From NCBI RefSeq assembly GCF_040947875.1, contig NZ_JBFRXN010000004.1:310001-374000 (forward strand): a stretch of 64,000 nucleotides of DNA. The letters are read 5' to 3'. The position numbers were made by a program, and so were the translations under genes. This DNA is from Pseudomonas sp. MYb118. GTDB lineage: Bacteria; Pseudomonadota; Gammaproteobacteria; Pseudomonadales; Pseudomonadaceae. Below are positions 33,436-43,610 of this stretch, piece after piece. The notes under the pieces were generated by a model. That model had not been told where the DNA came from. It saw nothing but the letters and a program-made list of their open reading frames with translations, and ran no database searches. Each line of letters starts with the position of its first letter. Position 1 is the stretch's first letter.

Positions 33436-34602
33436 TCAGTGACTCAACTTCTCCAGCACCGCATGGGCAATCCTGATTCGTTCCGAATTCGGATAATTGC
33501 GGTTAGCCAACATCACAATCCCTATCTGCTTGGCCGGCACATACGCGACATACGCGCCAAAGCCGCTGGTCGAACCAGTCTTGTTGAACAACGTGGCCTG
33601 CTGCGGCGTTTGTGGCGGGTTGAGCCAGCGGACCTCGTTGGCTTCGAGCGTCATGGTCGTCGAGTTGCCCGTCAGCAGGGTGTAGAGCTTGACCGGGTAC
33701 GGATAGAACTCCCAACCCAGGCCCTGGGTGGTGTCGCCCACCTGGTAGTACCCGGTGTGGGTGAGGGCGATGGCCTGCTGCAAGGGTTTTTCCAGTTGCG
33801 CCGGTTGCATGTTCGCCTGGACGTAGCGGATCAGGTCCGCCGCGCTGGTCTTAACCCCATAAGCCTCTGCATCCAGTGCCCCCGGGCCGACTCGTACCGG
33901 CTGGTTGTCCTTGTTGTAGCCCTGGGCATAAAGGCTCGATTGTTCCTGTGGCACCTTGAGGAAGGTGTGCTTCAGGCCGAGCTTGGGTAGCAGGGTTTGC
34001 TCCATCGCCTGATCGAAGGGGACGCCCAGGCTTTGCGCCGCCAGATAACCGAACAGCCCCAGGCTCGGGTTGGAATACTGGCGATGGCTGCCCGGTGCAT
34101 ACGTCGGTTTCCACTGTTTGAAATAGCCGAGCATCGTGTCCGCCGTGTCGGCTTCGGCGGGGAACTGCAAAGGCAATCCGCCCGCAGAGTAAGTGCCCAG
34201 TTGCAGCACACTGATGTTGTCGAAGGCGCTGCCTCGCAAGGCCGGCCAAACCTGGCTGGCTTTGTTGGTCAGGGACAGTTTGCCGCTGGCCTGGGCGTAG
34301 GCGGCGAGGGTCGCGGTGAAGGTCTTGCTCACCGAGCCGATCTCGAACAGGGTGCTCTCGGTGACGGGGTTTTCGGTTTCCCTGGAGGCCACGCCGTAGT
34401 TAAAGTAATGGACCTGGCCGTTGATGGTGACCGCGACCGCCATGCCGGGGATGCTCTGCTGCTGCATGACTGGGGTTACCACGCTGCTCACGGCGGCTTC
34501 GATCTGCGCGTCGCGGGCATTGCCGGCCATGCAGTAGCCTGAACCGATGAGAAGTCCGAAAGCACTGTAGGATAAGGTCTTGCTGAGAGTTGGTCTGTGC
34601 AT
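33436..34602 (-). CDS. ampC: Class C beta-lactamase
   Basis: 388 residues from ATG 34602 (an in-frame ATG at 34620 is possible; neither has a clear ribosome site). A signal peptide precedes the mature chain near GNARDAQIEAAV. The serine beta-lactamase motifs are FEIGSVSKTFTATL (SxxK with nucleophile Ser), HRQYSNPSLGLFG (YxN) and LFNKTGSTSGFG (KTG). It hydrolyses penicillins and cephalosporins in the periplasm. It is divergent from an AmpR-type regulator, the standard inducible arrangement in which AmpR senses muropeptides released from peptidoglycan. Chromosomal and probably native. Confidence 0.93.
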   Translation of the reverse strand: MHRPTLSKTLSYSAFGLLIGSGYCMAGNARDAQIEAAVSSVVTPVMQQQSIPGMAVAVTINGQVHYFNYGVASRETENPVTESTLFEIGSVSKTFTATLAAYAQASGKLSLTNKASQVWPALRGSAFDNISVLQLGTYSAGGLPLQFPAEADTADTMLGYFKQWKPTYAPGSHRQYSNPSLGLFGYLAAQSLGVPFDQAMEQTLLPKLGLKHTFLKVPQEQSSLYAQGYNKDNQPVRVGPGALDAEAYGVKTSAADLIRYVQANMQPAQLEKPLQQAIALTHTGYYQVGDTTQGLGWEFYPYPVKLYTLLTGNSTTMTLEANEVRWLNPPQTPQQATLFNKTGSTSGFGAYVAYVPAKQIGIVMLANRNYPNSERIRIAHAVLEKLSH

Positions 34603-34683
34603 GTTTGCGAGGCGTTCCATCAGGTTCTTATCGAGATTACCTGCTCGCTCCGCGCCGTTTTCGATAGGGCTGCGGATAAGCGT

Positions 34684-34706
34684 GGCAAAAATCTAGTCAC
34701 TTTGCC
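34684..34706. promoter_or_regulatory. Probable AmpR binding site
   Basis: GGCAAA and TTTGCC form a perfect inverted repeat with an 11-base spacer, the geometry of LysR-type (T-N11-A) boxes. It lies in the 161-base region between the divergent ampC and ampR starts, 58 bases upstream of the ampR ATG. Confidence 0.6.
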
Positions 34707-34763
34707 GGCCCACGACAAACGATGTTATTTGGGTCTGGCCATTAGAAAAATTTGGGAGTCCGC

Positions 34764-35642
34764 ATGATTCGCCCGCAACTGCCGCTCAATGCCCTGCGCG
34801 CCTTCGAGGCGTCTGCGCGACACTTGAGTTTCACCCGTGCGGCAGTGGAGTTGTGTGTCACCCAGGCGGCGGTCAGTCATCAGGTCAAGAGCCTTGAGGC
34901 CCAGCTTAAGGTCACGCTGTTCAAGCGCCTGCCGCGTGGGCTGATGCTGACCAGCGAAGGGGAAGCGCTGTTGCCGGTGGTGCGTGATTCGTTCGACCGC
35001 ATCGCTGAAAGCCTCGAGCGTTTCCAGGGTGGGCACTTGCGTGAAGTGCTGACGGTGGGGGCGGTGGGGACGTTCGCGGTGGGCTGGCTGTTGCCGCGAT
35101 TGGCCGGGTTTCAGGCGAAATATCCATTCATAGATTTGCGTCTGTCGACCAATAACAACCGGGTGGATGTCGCTGCCGAAGGCCTGGATTTTGCGATTCG
35201 CTTTGGTGCCGGAGCCTGGCACGGCATTGAAGCGGTGCGCCTGATCGAGGCGCCGTTGTCGGTGTTGTGCGTGCCGCAGATTGCCCGGCAGTTGCAGGCA
35301 CCGGAGGATCTGTTGCAGCAAACCCTGTTGCGCTCCTATCGTACGGACGAATGGTCGCAGTGGTTCCAGGCCACGGGCCTGGCGCCTCACGTCGCGCCAC
35401 CGCGCAGCATCGTCTTCGACTCATCGCTGGCGATGATGGAGGCGGCGCTGCAAGGGGCGGGCGTGGCGTTGGCGCCGCCGTTGATGTTCGCGCGGCAACT
35501 GGCAGCGGGGGCCATCGAGCAACCGTTCGCCATCGGCATCACTACCGGCAGCTACTGGCTGACCCGCTTGCAGTCACGCCCGGAGACGGCGGCGATGGCG
35601 GCATTCAAAGGATGGTTGTTGCAAGCGGCGCAATCCAACTGA
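34764..35642 (+). CDS. ampR: LysR-family regulator of beta-lactamase
   Basis: 292 residues. The N-terminal helix-turn-helix LNALRAFEASARHLSFTRAA-VELCVTQAAVSHQVK is nearly diagnostic of AmpR, and the C-terminal half is the LysR effector domain (LTVGAVGTFAVGWLLPRLAG, then FAIRFGAGAWHG). AmpR represses or activates ampC depending on whether UDP-MurNAc-pentapeptide or anhydro-muropeptide is bound. GGGAG precedes the ATG at 34764. Divergent from ampC with a matching operator between. A REP cluster follows the stop. Confidence 0.92.
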   Translation: MIRPQLPLNALRAFEASARHLSFTRAAVELCVTQAAVSHQVKSLEAQLKVTLFKRLPRGLMLTSEGEALLPVVRDSFDRIAESLERFQGGHLREVLTVGAVGTFAVGWLLPRLAGFQAKYPFIDLRLSTNNNRVDVAAEGLDFAIRFGAGAWHGIEAVRLIEAPLSVLCVPQIARQLQAPEDLLQQTLLRSYRTDEWSQWFQATGLAPHVAPPRSIVFDSSLAMMEAALQGAGVALAPPLMFARQLAAGAIEQPFAIGITTGSYWLTRLQSRPETAAMAAFKGWLLQAAQSN

Positions 35643-35658
35643 CGCCACAACCCCAAAC

Positions 35659-35820
35659 CTGTAGGAGCGAGCTTGCTCGCGATGGCTTCCGTTCAGTCGA
35701 CACGTGGTCTAATGACACGCCGCCATCGCGAGCAAGCTCGCTCCTACAGGGTGAAAGCGTTCGTTCAGACGACACGTGGCTGTATGACACACCGCCTCGC
35801 GAGCAGGCTCGCTCCCACAG
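35659..35820. repeat. REPIN plus one extra REP arm
   Basis: REPIN at 35659-35749 with linker CAGTCGACACGTGGTCTAATG, and a third arm ending at 35820 after a partly duplicated linker (CAGACGACACGTGGCTGTATG). The third arm is probably the remainder of a second, tandem REPIN that lost one arm. Confidence 0.88.
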
Positions 35821-35846
35821 GGAAAGAGGGAAAGGGTCGGGTCCGA

Positions 35847-37190
35847 TCAGCGCACCAGACACGGCTGCTTGTTATCGAACTTCCACCCCGGGATCAGGAA
35901 CTGCATCGCCACGCTGTCATCCCGTGCGCCCAGCCCCATGCCTTTGTACAGTTCGTGGGCCTTGGCCAGTTGGTCCATGTCCAGTTCGATACCCAGCCCC
36001 GGTTTGCGCGGCACTTGCACGCAGCCGCCGACGATTTGCAGCGGGTCGCGCGTCAGGCGCTGGCCGTCCTGCCAGATCCAGTGGGTGTCGATGGCGGTGA
36101 TGTCGCCCGGAGCCGCGGCGGCGACGTGGGTGAACATCGCCAGGGAAATATCGAAGTGGTTGTTGGAGTGCGAACCCCAGGTCAGGCCCCATTCGTGGCA
36201 CATCTGCGCCACGCGAACCGAGCCCTGCATGGTCCAGAAGTGCGGGTCGGCCAGCGGAATGTCCACCGATTGCAACGAGATGGCGTGGCCCATTTCCCGC
36301 CAGTCGGTGGCGATCATGTTGGTTGCGGTCTTCAGCCCGGTGGCGCGGCGGAATTCGGCCATGACTTCACGGCCCGAGTAGCCGTTTTCCGCGCCGCACG
36401 GGTCTTCGGCATAGGCCAGTACCTGGTGCTGGTCGCGGCAAAGGCGAATGGCTTCCTTGAGTGACCAGGCGCCATTCGGGTCGAGGGTGATGCGCGCCTC
36501 GGGGAAGCGCTCGGCCAGGGCGGTCACCGCCTCGATTTCCTCATCGCCGCGCAGCACGCCACCCTTGAGCTTGAAGTCCTGGAAGCCGTAGCGCGCATGG
36601 GCGGCTTCGGCCAGGCGCACCACTGCGTCGCTGGTCATGGCCTTCTCGTGACGCAGGCGGAACCAGTCATTGTCGGCGTCAGGCTCGCTGCGGTAGGCGA
36701 GGTCGGTCTGCTGGCGATCACCGACGTAGAACAGGTAACCGAGCATCTTCACCTCGTCGCGCTGCTGACCTTCGCCGAGCAGTGCGGCAACGGGCACGTC
36801 CAGGTGCTGGCCGAGCAGGTCCAGCAACGCCGCTTCCAGGCCGGTGAAGGCGTGGATGGTGATGCGCAGGTCGAAGGTCTGCAGGCCGCGGCCACCGGCA
36901 TCGCGGTCGGCGAAGGTCTGGCGCACCTGGTTGAGGATCTTCTGGTAGGTGCCGATCGGGCTGCCGACCACCAGCGAGCGGGCATCTTCCAGGGTCTGGC
37001 GAATACGTTCGCCGCCCGGCACTTCGCCGACGCCGGTGTGACCGGCGTTGTCCTTGAGGATCACGATGTTGCGGGTGAAAAAGGGCCCGTGGGCGCCGCT
37101 CAGGTTGAGCAGCATGCCGTCGTGGCCGGCCACTGGAACCACTTGCATGCTGGTGATGATCGGAGCTTTGGCGGTGTCATGTGCGGTCAT
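35847..37190 (-). CDS. gudD: Glucarate dehydratase
   Basis: 447 residues, enolase superfamily. The N-terminal capping domain has [18 protein letters not shown] and the barrel domain carries the catalytic KxK in [14 protein letters not shown], metal ligands in [16 protein letters not shown] (Asp), [15 protein letters not shown] (Glu) and [13 protein letters not shown] (Asn), and the catalytic His/Asp pair around [17 protein letters not shown]. It converts D-glucarate (and idarate) to 5-keto-4-deoxyglucarate. It is 25 bases downstream of the transporter gene, so one operon, presumably controlled by the GntR regulator upstream. Confidence 0.93.
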   Translation of the reverse strand: MTAHDTAKAPIITSMQVVPVAGHDGMLLNLSGAHGPFFTRNIVILKDNAGHTGVGEVPGGERIRQTLEDARSLVVGSPIGTYQKILNQVRQTFADRDAGGRGLQTFDLRITIHAFTGLEAALLDLLGQHLDVPVAALLGEGQQRDEVKMLGYLFYVGDRQQTDLAYRSEPDADNDWFRLRHEKAMTSDAVVRLAEAAHARYGFQDFKLKGGVLRGDEEIEAVTALAERFPEARITLDPNGAWSLKEAIRLCRDQHQVLAYAEDPCGAENGYSGREVMAEFRRATGLKTATNMIATDWREMGHAISLQSVDIPLADPHFWTMQGSVRVAQMCHEWGLTWGSHSNNHFDISLAMFTHVAAAAPGDITAIDTHWIWQDGQRLTRDPLQIVGGCVQVPRKPGLGIELDMDQLAKAHELYKGMGLGARDDSVAMQFLIPGWKFDNKQPCLVR

Positions 37191-37215
37191 GTTCTTGTCC
37201 TTATTTAGGCAATGG

Positions 37216-38577
37216 TCAGGCGTGCTGTGGCGCAGGTTTGTCGGCGGTAACCGGTGAGGCCGCCTTGGGCGTATTGCGGGCGGCGAACACGATGATCGCA
37301 GCGATGATCGAGGTGGCGGCCAAGCCGTACAGGCCGCCCTGGATGGAGCCGGTGTGTTGTTCCAGCAGGCCGAAAGTGGTCGGCGCGACGAAGCCGCCGA
37401 GGTTGCCCACCGAGTTGATCAGCGCGATCACCCCGGCGGCGATCCGCGCATCCAGGTAGGCCTGGGGGATCGGCCAGAACAGCGACGAGGCCGACTTGAA
37501 ACCCAGCGCCGCGAAGCAGATCGCCACGAACGCGAAGATCGGCCCGCCGGTGGTGGACATGAACATCCCGGCCGCCGCGATCAGCAGCGCTGCCGCCACC
37601 CAGGCCTGCTGGTGCTTCCATTTCGCCGACAGCGAAGCGAAGGCGTACATGCCGACGATCGACAGCAGCCACGGGATCGAGTTGAACAGGCCAACCTGCA
37701 AATCGCTGAGCTCGCCCATCTTCTTGATGATGCTCGGCAGCCAGAACGTGGCGGCGTAGATGGTCAGCTGGATGAAGAAGTAGATCAGGCAGAACAGGAT
37801 GATCTGACGATCCTTGAGCAGCGTGCCCAGGGACGGCTTGACCGGTGTTGCGGCTTCGCGGGCCAGTTGTTCGGCGTCGATGGCCTTGACCAGCGCGTCC
37901 TGCTCGGCGCGTTCCAGCCATTTGGCATCGTGGGGTCTGGAGTCCAGCCAGAACCAGACGAATACGCACAGGCACACCGAGAACATGCCCTCGATGAAGT
38001 ACATCCATTGCCAGCCATGCATGCCCAGGCCGTTGATTTGCAGGAGCAGCCCGGACAGCGGCCCGGAGATCAGCGACGCCACGGCCGAACCACTGAGGAA
38101 GATCGCGATGGCCTTGCCACGCTCGACCCCGGGCAGCCAGCGGGTGAAGTAGTAGATCACCCCGGGAAAGAACCCGGCCTCGGCCACGCCCAGCAGAAAA
38201 CGCAGGATGTAGAAGTGGGTTTCGTTCTGGATGAACGCCATGCCGGCGGCGACCAGGCCCCAGGTCAGCATGATGCGGGTCAGCCAGATTCGCGCGCCGA
38301 CTTTTTGCAGGAGCAGGTTGGAGGGCACTTCGAACAGCGCGTAACCAATGAAGAACAGGCCGGCACCGAGGCCGTACGCGGCGGCGCCAATGCCCAGGTC
38401 GTGTTCCATGTGGGTGCGTACGAAACCGATGTTCACCCGATCAATGTAATTGACGATGAACATGATCACGAACAGCGGCAGGACGTGGCGTTTCACTTTG
38501 GCGATGGCGGATTGCAGGACCGGATCGGTGCCGTCGTGCATCCCGGTGAGGGGTGTTTTCACTTGGTTGTCTCCCAC
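37216..38577 (-). CDS. gudP: MFS transporter for D-glucarate/galactarate (ACS family)
   Basis: 453 residues with 12 helices. [17 protein letters not shown] is the helix 1 signature of the anion:cation symporter (ACS) group that includes GudP and Gar[21 protein letters not shown] is the helix 4 signature. It imports hexarates. First gene of the gudP-gudD operon; glucarate aldolase and ketoglutarate semialdehyde dehydrogenase genes are not in the window. The start (MGDNQVKTP) is preceded by a 265-base region with GntR-type half-sites. The symbol rests on the adjoining gudD and family, not on direct proof. Confidence 0.85.
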   Translation of the reverse strand: MGDNQVKTPLTGMHDGTDPVLQSAIAKVKRHVLPLFVIMFIVNYIDRVNIGFVRTHMEHDLGIGAAAYGLGAGLFFIGYALFEVPSNLLLQKVGARIWLTRIMLTWGLVAAGMAFIQNETHFYILRFLLGVAEAGFFPGVIYYFTRWLPGVERGKAIAIFLSGSAVASLISGPLSGLLLQINGLGMHGWQWMYFIEGMFSVCLCVFVWFWLDSRPHDAKWLERAEQDALVKAIDAEQLAREAATPVKPSLGTLLKDRQIILFCLIYFFIQLTIYAATFWLPSIIKKMGELSDLQVGLFNSIPWLLSIVGMYAFASLSAKWKHQQAWVAAALLIAAAGMFMSTTGGPIFAFVAICFAALGFKSASSLFWPIPQAYLDARIAAGVIALINSVGNLGGFVAPTTFGLLEQHTGSIQGGLYGLAATSIIAAIIVFAARNTPKAASPVTADKPAPQHA

Positions 38578-38756
38578 TGATTATTTTTATGCGGGGTGTT
38601 GCCGGGTGCTGCGTTGTTGCGAGACATCATACAACTGCATTTTTTCGTTCCGCAAGCGGTGTAGCCCTTGAAATAGGCGACTTTTTCGGGATTTATGATT
38701 TTTTGCGCGCTTTTTTGTCGGTGGTTTTTGCGGGGATTTGTCGAAGTTGTTGAGTG

Positions 38757-38767
38757 TTGTCATACAA
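38757..38767. promoter_or_regulatory. FadR-subfamily operator candidate (TTGTCATACAA)
   Basis: Perfect palindrome matching the GntR/FadR consensus T-N-G-T-N3-A-C-N-A. It sits 77 bases upstream of the GntR gene. A weaker related half-site (CATCATACAACTG) occurs at 38625-38637, 50 bases before the gudP start, so the same regulator could control both directions. Confidence 0.6.
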
Positions 38768-38843
38768 GTTGGTGAGTGTTTGTAGCAGCTTCCGTTCATC
38801 CGCAGTGCTACGCTTGCGCCCATTGCGTTCCCGGATGAGCCCC

Positions 38844-39560
38844 ATGCAAGAAGACCTCGACGCGCCTGCCCGCAAGCGCACCCACAACCTGGCCCACGAC
38901 CTGGTCGCCAAGCTGACCCAGAGCATCCTGCTCGGGCAGATGCTGCCGGGGGACAAGTTGCCGTCGGAGAACAGCATCGTCGCCGAGCATGGCGTCAGTC
39001 GTACGGTGGTGCGCGAGGCGATCTCGAAATTGCAGGCGTCGGGGTTGGTGGAGACGCGCCACGGCATCGGCACCTTCGTCATCGAACGGGCGCCGGAGCA
39101 GGGCTTGCGGCTCAACGTCGATACTGCCCTGGGCGTGCGCAGCATTCTGGAATTGCGCCTGGGTCTGGAAACCCAGGCGGCGGCCCTGGCTGCGCAGCGG
39201 CGCACCGACCTGCAACTGGCGCAGATGCGTCAGGCCCTGGATGACTATCAAAGCCTGCTGGCCAATAACGACAGTTGCGTGGAGGCCGACCGGCGCTTTC
39301 ACCTGTTGATCGCCGAGGCCACCGGCAATGTCTGTTTCAGCGAAATCATGCAGCACCTGGGCAACGCCATGATTCCCCGGACCCGGGTCAACGCTGCCGA
39401 ACGCGGCGCCACCGACCTGAGCAAGCTCGGGCAGTTGGCCAACCTCGAACACGAGGCCATCCTCAATGCCATCCGGCGCCAGGATGCGGATGCGGCGCGG
39501 GCGGCCATGTGGCTGCACCTGACCAACAGCCGCGACCGTTTTCTCGCCGGCCGCGACTGA
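38844..39560 (+). CDS. GntR-family regulator (FadR subfamily) of the glucarate genes
   Basis: 238 residues from ATG 38844 (ATG 38835 is also in frame). The winged helix is at residues about 15-75 (QSILLGQMLPGDKLPSENSI, VSRTVVREAISKLQASGLVE) and the all-helical FCD ligand domain follows (LELRLGLETQAAALAA, EADRRFHLLIAEATGN, LEHEAILNAIRRQDAD), with the Asp/His metal ligands typical of FCD proteins. It is divergent from gudP-gudD and a perfect FadR-type palindrome lies before it, so it is the likely repressor, released by glucarate or a product. Confidence 0.88.
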   Translation: MQEDLDAPARKRTHNLAHDLVAKLTQSILLGQMLPGDKLPSENSIVAEHGVSRTVVREAISKLQASGLVETRHGIGTFVIERAPEQGLRLNVDTALGVRSILELRLGLETQAAALAAQRRTDLQLAQMRQALDDYQSLLANNDSCVEADRRFHLLIAEATGNVCFSEIMQHLGNAMIPRTRVNAAERGATDLSKLGQLANLEHEAILNAIRRQDADAARAAMWLHLTNSRDRFLAGRD

Positions 39561-39573
39561 CGGGCACTGACAG

Positions 39574-41418
39574 CTAGGCCATCTTGAAGCGGCTGACCAG
39601 TTGTTGCTGGTACTCGGCCAGGCGCGCCAGTTCCTGGCTGGTGATGGCCGTCTGCTCGGCACCGGCACTCACCTGAATCACCAGGTCGTTGATCTCGTTG
39701 ACGTTGCGATTGATGTCTTCCGACACCGCGCTCTGTTCCTCGGCGGCCGAGGCGATCTGGATGTTGCGGTCATTGATGCGGGCGACGCCTTCGGCAATCT
39801 CCCCCAGCAATTGCCCGGCGCGCTCCACTTTGCTCGCGCCGTCCTGGGCCTTGTCCAGGGTTTCCTGCATGGAAATCACCGCGTGATCCGAGCCGGCCTG
39901 CAGGTTAGTGATCATTTGCTGGATATTGCCGGTGGATTCCTGGGTTTTCTGCGCCAGGGTGCGCACCTCCGAGGCCACCACTGCAAAGCCGCGACCGAAT
40001 TCCCCGGCCCGTGCCGCCTCGATGGCCGCGTTCAGCGCCAGCAGGTTGGTCTGTTCGGCGATGCCGCGAATGACGTCGAGCACCGAGGAAATCGCATGGC
40101 TTTCATCCTTGAGGTTGCCAATGATCTGCGCGGTGTCTTCGGCCTGGTCGGACAACTGGCGAATCAGGCTGATGGTGCTTTCGATCTCGGCGCGGCCTTG
40201 CTCGGTGCTGAGGTTGACCTGGCGTGACATCTGCGCGGCGTCGTTGGTGCTTTGCGCGACCTCGCGCACCGTGGCGCTCATTTCGTTGATCGCGGTGGCC
40301 ACCTGTTCGGTGCCCTGGCGTTGCTGATCGACACTCTTGCTGGTCTGGATCGTCACCGCCGAAGACTCTTCCGCCGCCGTGGCCACTTGCGCGGTGGCGT
40401 TGCCGATTTCTTCGACGATGCCGCGGATTTCTTCGGCCATGCGATTGAGGTTGAGGGAGATCTGCCCGAATTCATCGTGGCTTTCATAGGTGGCGCGGGC
40501 CGTGAGGTCACGCTGGGCCAGGCCGTCCAGCACCCGGTTGACGTCGCTGACCGCCAGATTGATGGTGCGGATGATGAAGTAAGAGAGCAGGGCCACCACC
40601 AGCAACGAAATGACCATCGCGCCAACCGTCAGCCACAGCGCGCGGCTGGCGATGTCGCGCTCATGCATGGCCAGGCTGCTCACGCTCTGGCTCAGCACTT
40701 CTTCCACCTGGCCCATCAGGTCGATGCGCTCGGTCGATGTTTGAAACCACATCTGCGGCCTGATGTTCAACGCTTGCCCCAGCGGCACTTCAAACGCCAG
40801 CCGATGCAACCTGTCGACTTCGAGGGCGATGGGGCTCTGCATCTGTTCATCGAACTGTTTCAGCGAAGCGGGCGGGGCCTTGCGGCGGAACGCATCGGAA
40901 TAAGCGGAGAACTCACCCAGGTTGCTGCTGAAGCGCGACAACAGGTTTTCGTCGAAGTAGCCCTGGTTGAACACCAGGCCGAGCAATACCCGGTCGCGTC
41001 CGGCCCGCTCTTTCATTTCGATGAACTGATTGAGCGCGCTCAGCGCGTGAATCACGCTGGCATTGTTGACGCTGGCTTCCAGCGAGTGGGTAAAGCCGAT
41101 GAGGGTCTTGATGATCCGCGTGTAGTGCTCGCCCGATGCCGTACCGCTCAGGCGCAATGCGTCCACTTGCGCGCGAACGGCTGGCAGTTCTTCCAGGGCA
41201 CGCACGGCCTCGATCAGCTGGGCATTGTCCTGTCCGGGCAGGGCGTGCACGGCGTCGACCGACAGGTTCGAACTGGTGCGCATCTGCGTCAGCTGATCCG
41301 CCATGCTCTTGCCGCCGCTGCCCAGGTATACGCCCGTGGCGCCTCGTTCGCGTTGCAGGGCAGTGATCAACTGGCTCAGCTTCTGCGCGGTGGCGCTGGC
41401 AGTGACCGTGGTGTTCAT
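39574..41418 (-). CDS. Methyl-accepting chemotaxis protein, NIT-type sensor, N-terminus cut off by stop codon
   Basis: 614 residues from ATG 41418. A nitrate/nitrite-sensing (NIT)-like helical domain (about 1-245; [19 protein letters not shown]) is followed by a membrane helix ([20 protein letters not shown]), a HAMP domain and the cytoplasmic signalling region with the hairpin tip [20 protein letters not shown]. The usual first membrane helix is missing: it is encoded in the same frame immediately upstream (41437-41535) but separated by an in-frame TAA at 41434-41436. As annotated, the sensor has one helix and would not place its ligand domain outside in the normal way. It may be a pseudogene, a re-initiated product or a sequencing error. 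Confidence 0.8.
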   Translation of the reverse strand: MNTTVTASATAQKLSQLITALQRERGATGVYLGSGGKSMADQLTQMRTSSNLSVDAVHALPGQDNAQLIEAVRALEELPAVRAQVDALRLSGTASGEHYTRIIKTLIGFTHSLEASVNNASVIHALSALNQFIEMKERAGRDRVLLGLVFNQGYFDENLLSRFSSNLGEFSAYSDAFRRKAPPASLKQFDEQMQSPIALEVDRLHRLAFEVPLGQALNIRPQMWFQTSTERIDLMGQVEEVLSQSVSSLAMHERDIASRALWLTVGAMVISLLVVALLSYFIIRTINLAVSDVNRVLDGLAQRDLTARATYESHDEFGQISLNLNRMAEEIRGIVEEIGNATAQVATAAEESSAVTIQTSKSVDQQRQGTEQVATAINEMSATVREVAQSTNDAAQMSRQVNLSTEQGRAEIESTISLIRQLSDQAEDTAQIIGNLKDESHAISSVLDVIRGIAEQTNLLALNAAIEAARAGEFGRGFAVVASEVRTLAQKTQESTGNIQQMITNLQAGSDHAVISMQETLDKAQDGASKVERAGQLLGEIAEGVARINDRNIQIASAAEEQSAVSEDINRNVNEINDLVIQVSAGAEQTAITSQELARLAEYQQQLVSRFKMA

Positions 41419-41433
41419 GTCACGCAGCGTGGT

Positions 41434-41535
41434 TTAGTTGCTGGAAACGAACAGGCCGGACAGCAGGAGAAACCCGAGCAGCGGCAGTGCAAGAATCAAC
41501 AGCAGTTTCAAACGTAGCGGGGCGTTTTTGAGCAT
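41434..41535 (-). pseudogene. Detached N-terminal membrane helix of the chemoreceptor
   Basis: ATG 41535 begins MLKNAPLRLKLLLILALPLL, a typical chemoreceptor first helix, and reads in frame to FVSSN before TAA at 41434-41436. The next codons (TTLRD) lead straight into the ATG 41418 of the receptor. The continuation after the stop is smooth, so a single substitution made the stop. GAGG lies about 11 bases upstream of this ATG. Confidence 0.75.
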
Positions 41536-41717
41536 GGCCCTTGAACCTCATTCCAATTAAATTCGTTGAGGCGCCAGGTTGTCGAATTGCTGTTTTTATC
41601 TGCGCACATCTCCACCGGATGGTAATGGAACGGCCAAGTGCTATCGCCTTGAATCTGGCGCCAAAAGTTTGTTTGAGGCGCCAATATCCAGTTGCCTTGA
41701 TGTGGATCAGCAAACGG

Positions 41718-42632
41718 TCATTTATCGCAGGCAGTCGTTGAGTTCATGACCAGCGGCTTGCGTTCCAGATTCAGCGCCAGCACGCTGATCAGCACCACCA
41801 GTGCGCCGACGAAGATCATCAGGGTGGGCCGCTCGCCCAGAGCAACGGACGCCATGGCCATGGCCGTCGGTGGCACCAGATACAGCGTCATCGTCGCCCG
41901 GCTCAGGTCGACGTGCGACAGCACGAATGCCCAGGCGAGGTAGGCCAGGGCACTGGGAAACAACCCCAGCGCCAGCACCGCCAGTTGCACATGGGTCGGA
42001 GCCGCGAGCACCTGCGCGCTCAGCCCCGGCAGGTACACCAACAGCAACGCCGTCCCCGACCACACCGTGTAGCAGACCAGCGTCAGCCCGTTGTACCGCC
42101 GGCAATGGTGTTTCTGCAGGGCGAAGTAAATGCTCCAGGACAACGCGGCCAGCAGGATCAACAGGCCGTGGGCGTCGATGTCGCCAAAACCGCGATCACC
42201 GGCGACCACGATCATCACGCCGATCAGCCCGAGCAACACGCAACCCCAGCGCCAGGGGCTGACGTTGTCCTTGAACACGAACCGCGCCAGCAATGTGCTG
42301 AACAGCGGCACCGATTGCGCCAGGACACTCGACGCACCAGCGCTGACCCCTTGCTGGCCGAAATTGATCGCCACGTGATGCAGGCTGACGGCGAAAAAGC
42401 CCAGGCCGAACAGCAATGGCAAGTCGCGCAGGCGTGGCAGGCTGATGCCTTTGATCAGCGCGATCAGGGCCATGAACACCGAGGCCACCAGAAAACGCAG
42501 CAGCGCCAGGTGCACCGGGTCGTAGGCTTGCAGGCCAATGTGAATGCCGCTGGGGGAATACCCCCAGCACGCCACGACGAACGCCATGGCCAGGATGATC
42601 TTGATTGGGGAGGGGCTTGTGAGCGCTTGCAT
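41718..42632 (-). CDS. EamA/DMT-superfamily transporter
   Basis: 304 residues in two EamA repeats of five helices. Repeat 1: FVVACWGYSPSGIHIGLQAY ... LARFVFKDNVSPWRWGCVLL; repeat 2: ILLAALSWSIYFALQKHHC ... LVPPTAMAMASVALGERPT. The conserved W-G pair in helix 1 and the Pro/Gly-rich helix 9-10 region fit the drug/metabolite exporter group. Likely effluxes an amino acid or metabolite. It is divergent from a LysR regulator across 97 bases, the usual arrangement of such an exporter with its own regulator. It ends 173 bases before the chemoreceptor remnant; no gene seen in that gap. Confidence 0.87.
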   Translation of the reverse strand: MQALTSPSPIKIILAMAFVVACWGYSPSGIHIGLQAYDPVHLALLRFLVASVFMALIALIKGISLPRLRDLPLLFGLGFFAVSLHHVAINFGQQGVSAGASSVLAQSVPLFSTLLARFVFKDNVSPWRWGCVLLGLIGVMIVVAGDRGFGDIDAHGLLILLAALSWSIYFALQKHHCRRYNGLTLVCYTVWSGTALLLVYLPGLSAQVLAAPTHVQLAVLALGLFPSALAYLAWAFVLSHVDLSRATMTLYLVPPTAMAMASVALGERPTLMIFVGALVVLISVLALNLERKPLVMNSTTACDK

Positions 42633-42729
42633 GAGGTCGGCACCGATAGGCAGGTACTGCGAGTATCGGAACCCTGACCGTTCGCCACAACTGACTTATA
42701 CTGCGTCAATTATTCACTTTGGATGACGT

Positions 42730-43593
42730 ATGGAGCTGGCGCAGATTCGCATGTTCAAGACCGTTGCCGACGTCGGCAGCATCGCCCGTGCGGCCGAGTT
42801 GTTGCATTGCGTGCCGTCGAACATCACCGCGCGGATCAAGGCGCTGGAAGCGGAGCTGGGTGTTGCGCTGTTCCTGCGTGAAGGCCGCGGGCTGCGCATC
42901 AGTCCGTCGGGGCAGACGTTTCTGGCCTATGCCGAAAGAATCCTGGCCCTGACGGCCGAGGCCAAACGCGCCCTGGACCCTGCGGCCGAGCCGTCCGGCC
43001 CGCTGCGCATCGGCGCCATCGAGTCTTCGGCCACCGGCCGTTTGCCGCGCCTGCTGGCCAAGTTCCACAAGCGCTATCCGGCCGTGGCGCTGGAATTGAC
43101 CACCGGCAGTTGGGGCCAGTTGCTCGATGACACCCTCAGCCATCGCCTCGACGGCGCCATCGTGGCGGTGGACGTCGAGCGCTCGCACCTCAAGCGCACG
43201 CCGATGTACCGCGAAGAGTTGCTGCTGATCGCCTCGACCTCCCTGGGACCGGTGCGCGACATCGCCGACTTGCAGGACAAGACCGTGTTCATGTGGCCCC
43301 AGGGCTGCCCGTATCGTGCGGCGCTGGAGCATTGGCTGTTACGCCAGGGGCAGGCGCTGCCGATTGTCAGCCTGGCCAGCTACGGCGCGATCGTCGGTTG
43401 CGTGAGTGCGGGGGCAGGGGTGGCACTGGTGCCCAAGGGCGTGTTCGACCAGTACGCCAAGGGCGCCGGTTGCGCGGGCTATGAATTCCCGGACCTGACG
43501 GCCATCGACAACCTGTTTTACTGGCACGAAAACGCCGGGGTTCACCCAGCGCGGGAGGCGTTTGTGGCGATGTTGCGGGAGGAGTTTGCCTGA
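42730..43593 (+). CDS. LysR-family transcriptional regulator
   Basis: 287 residues. DNA-binding part: MELAQIRMFKTVADVGSIAR, AAELLHCVPSNITARIKALE. The effector domain begins at LRIGAIESSATGRLPRLLAK and contains VALVPKGVFDQYAKG. It is divergent from the EamA exporter and most likely controls it. The -10-like TATACT in the 97-base gap points toward this gene. Ligand unknown. A REP cluster follows immediately. Confidence 0.88.
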   Translation: MELAQIRMFKTVADVGSIARAAELLHCVPSNITARIKALEAELGVALFLREGRGLRISPSGQTFLAYAERILALTAEAKRALDPAAEPSGPLRIGAIESSATGRLPRLLAKFHKRYPAVALELTTGSWGQLLDDTLSHRLDGAIVAVDVERSHLKRTPMYREELLLIASTSLGPVRDIADLQDKTVFMWPQGCPYRAALEHWLLRQGQALPIVSLASYGAIVGCVSAGAGVALVPKGVFDQYAKGAGCAGYEFPDLTAIDNLFYWHENAGVHPAREAFVAMLREEFA

Positions 43594-43610
43594 GCTCTGG
43601 CACCTGGACT

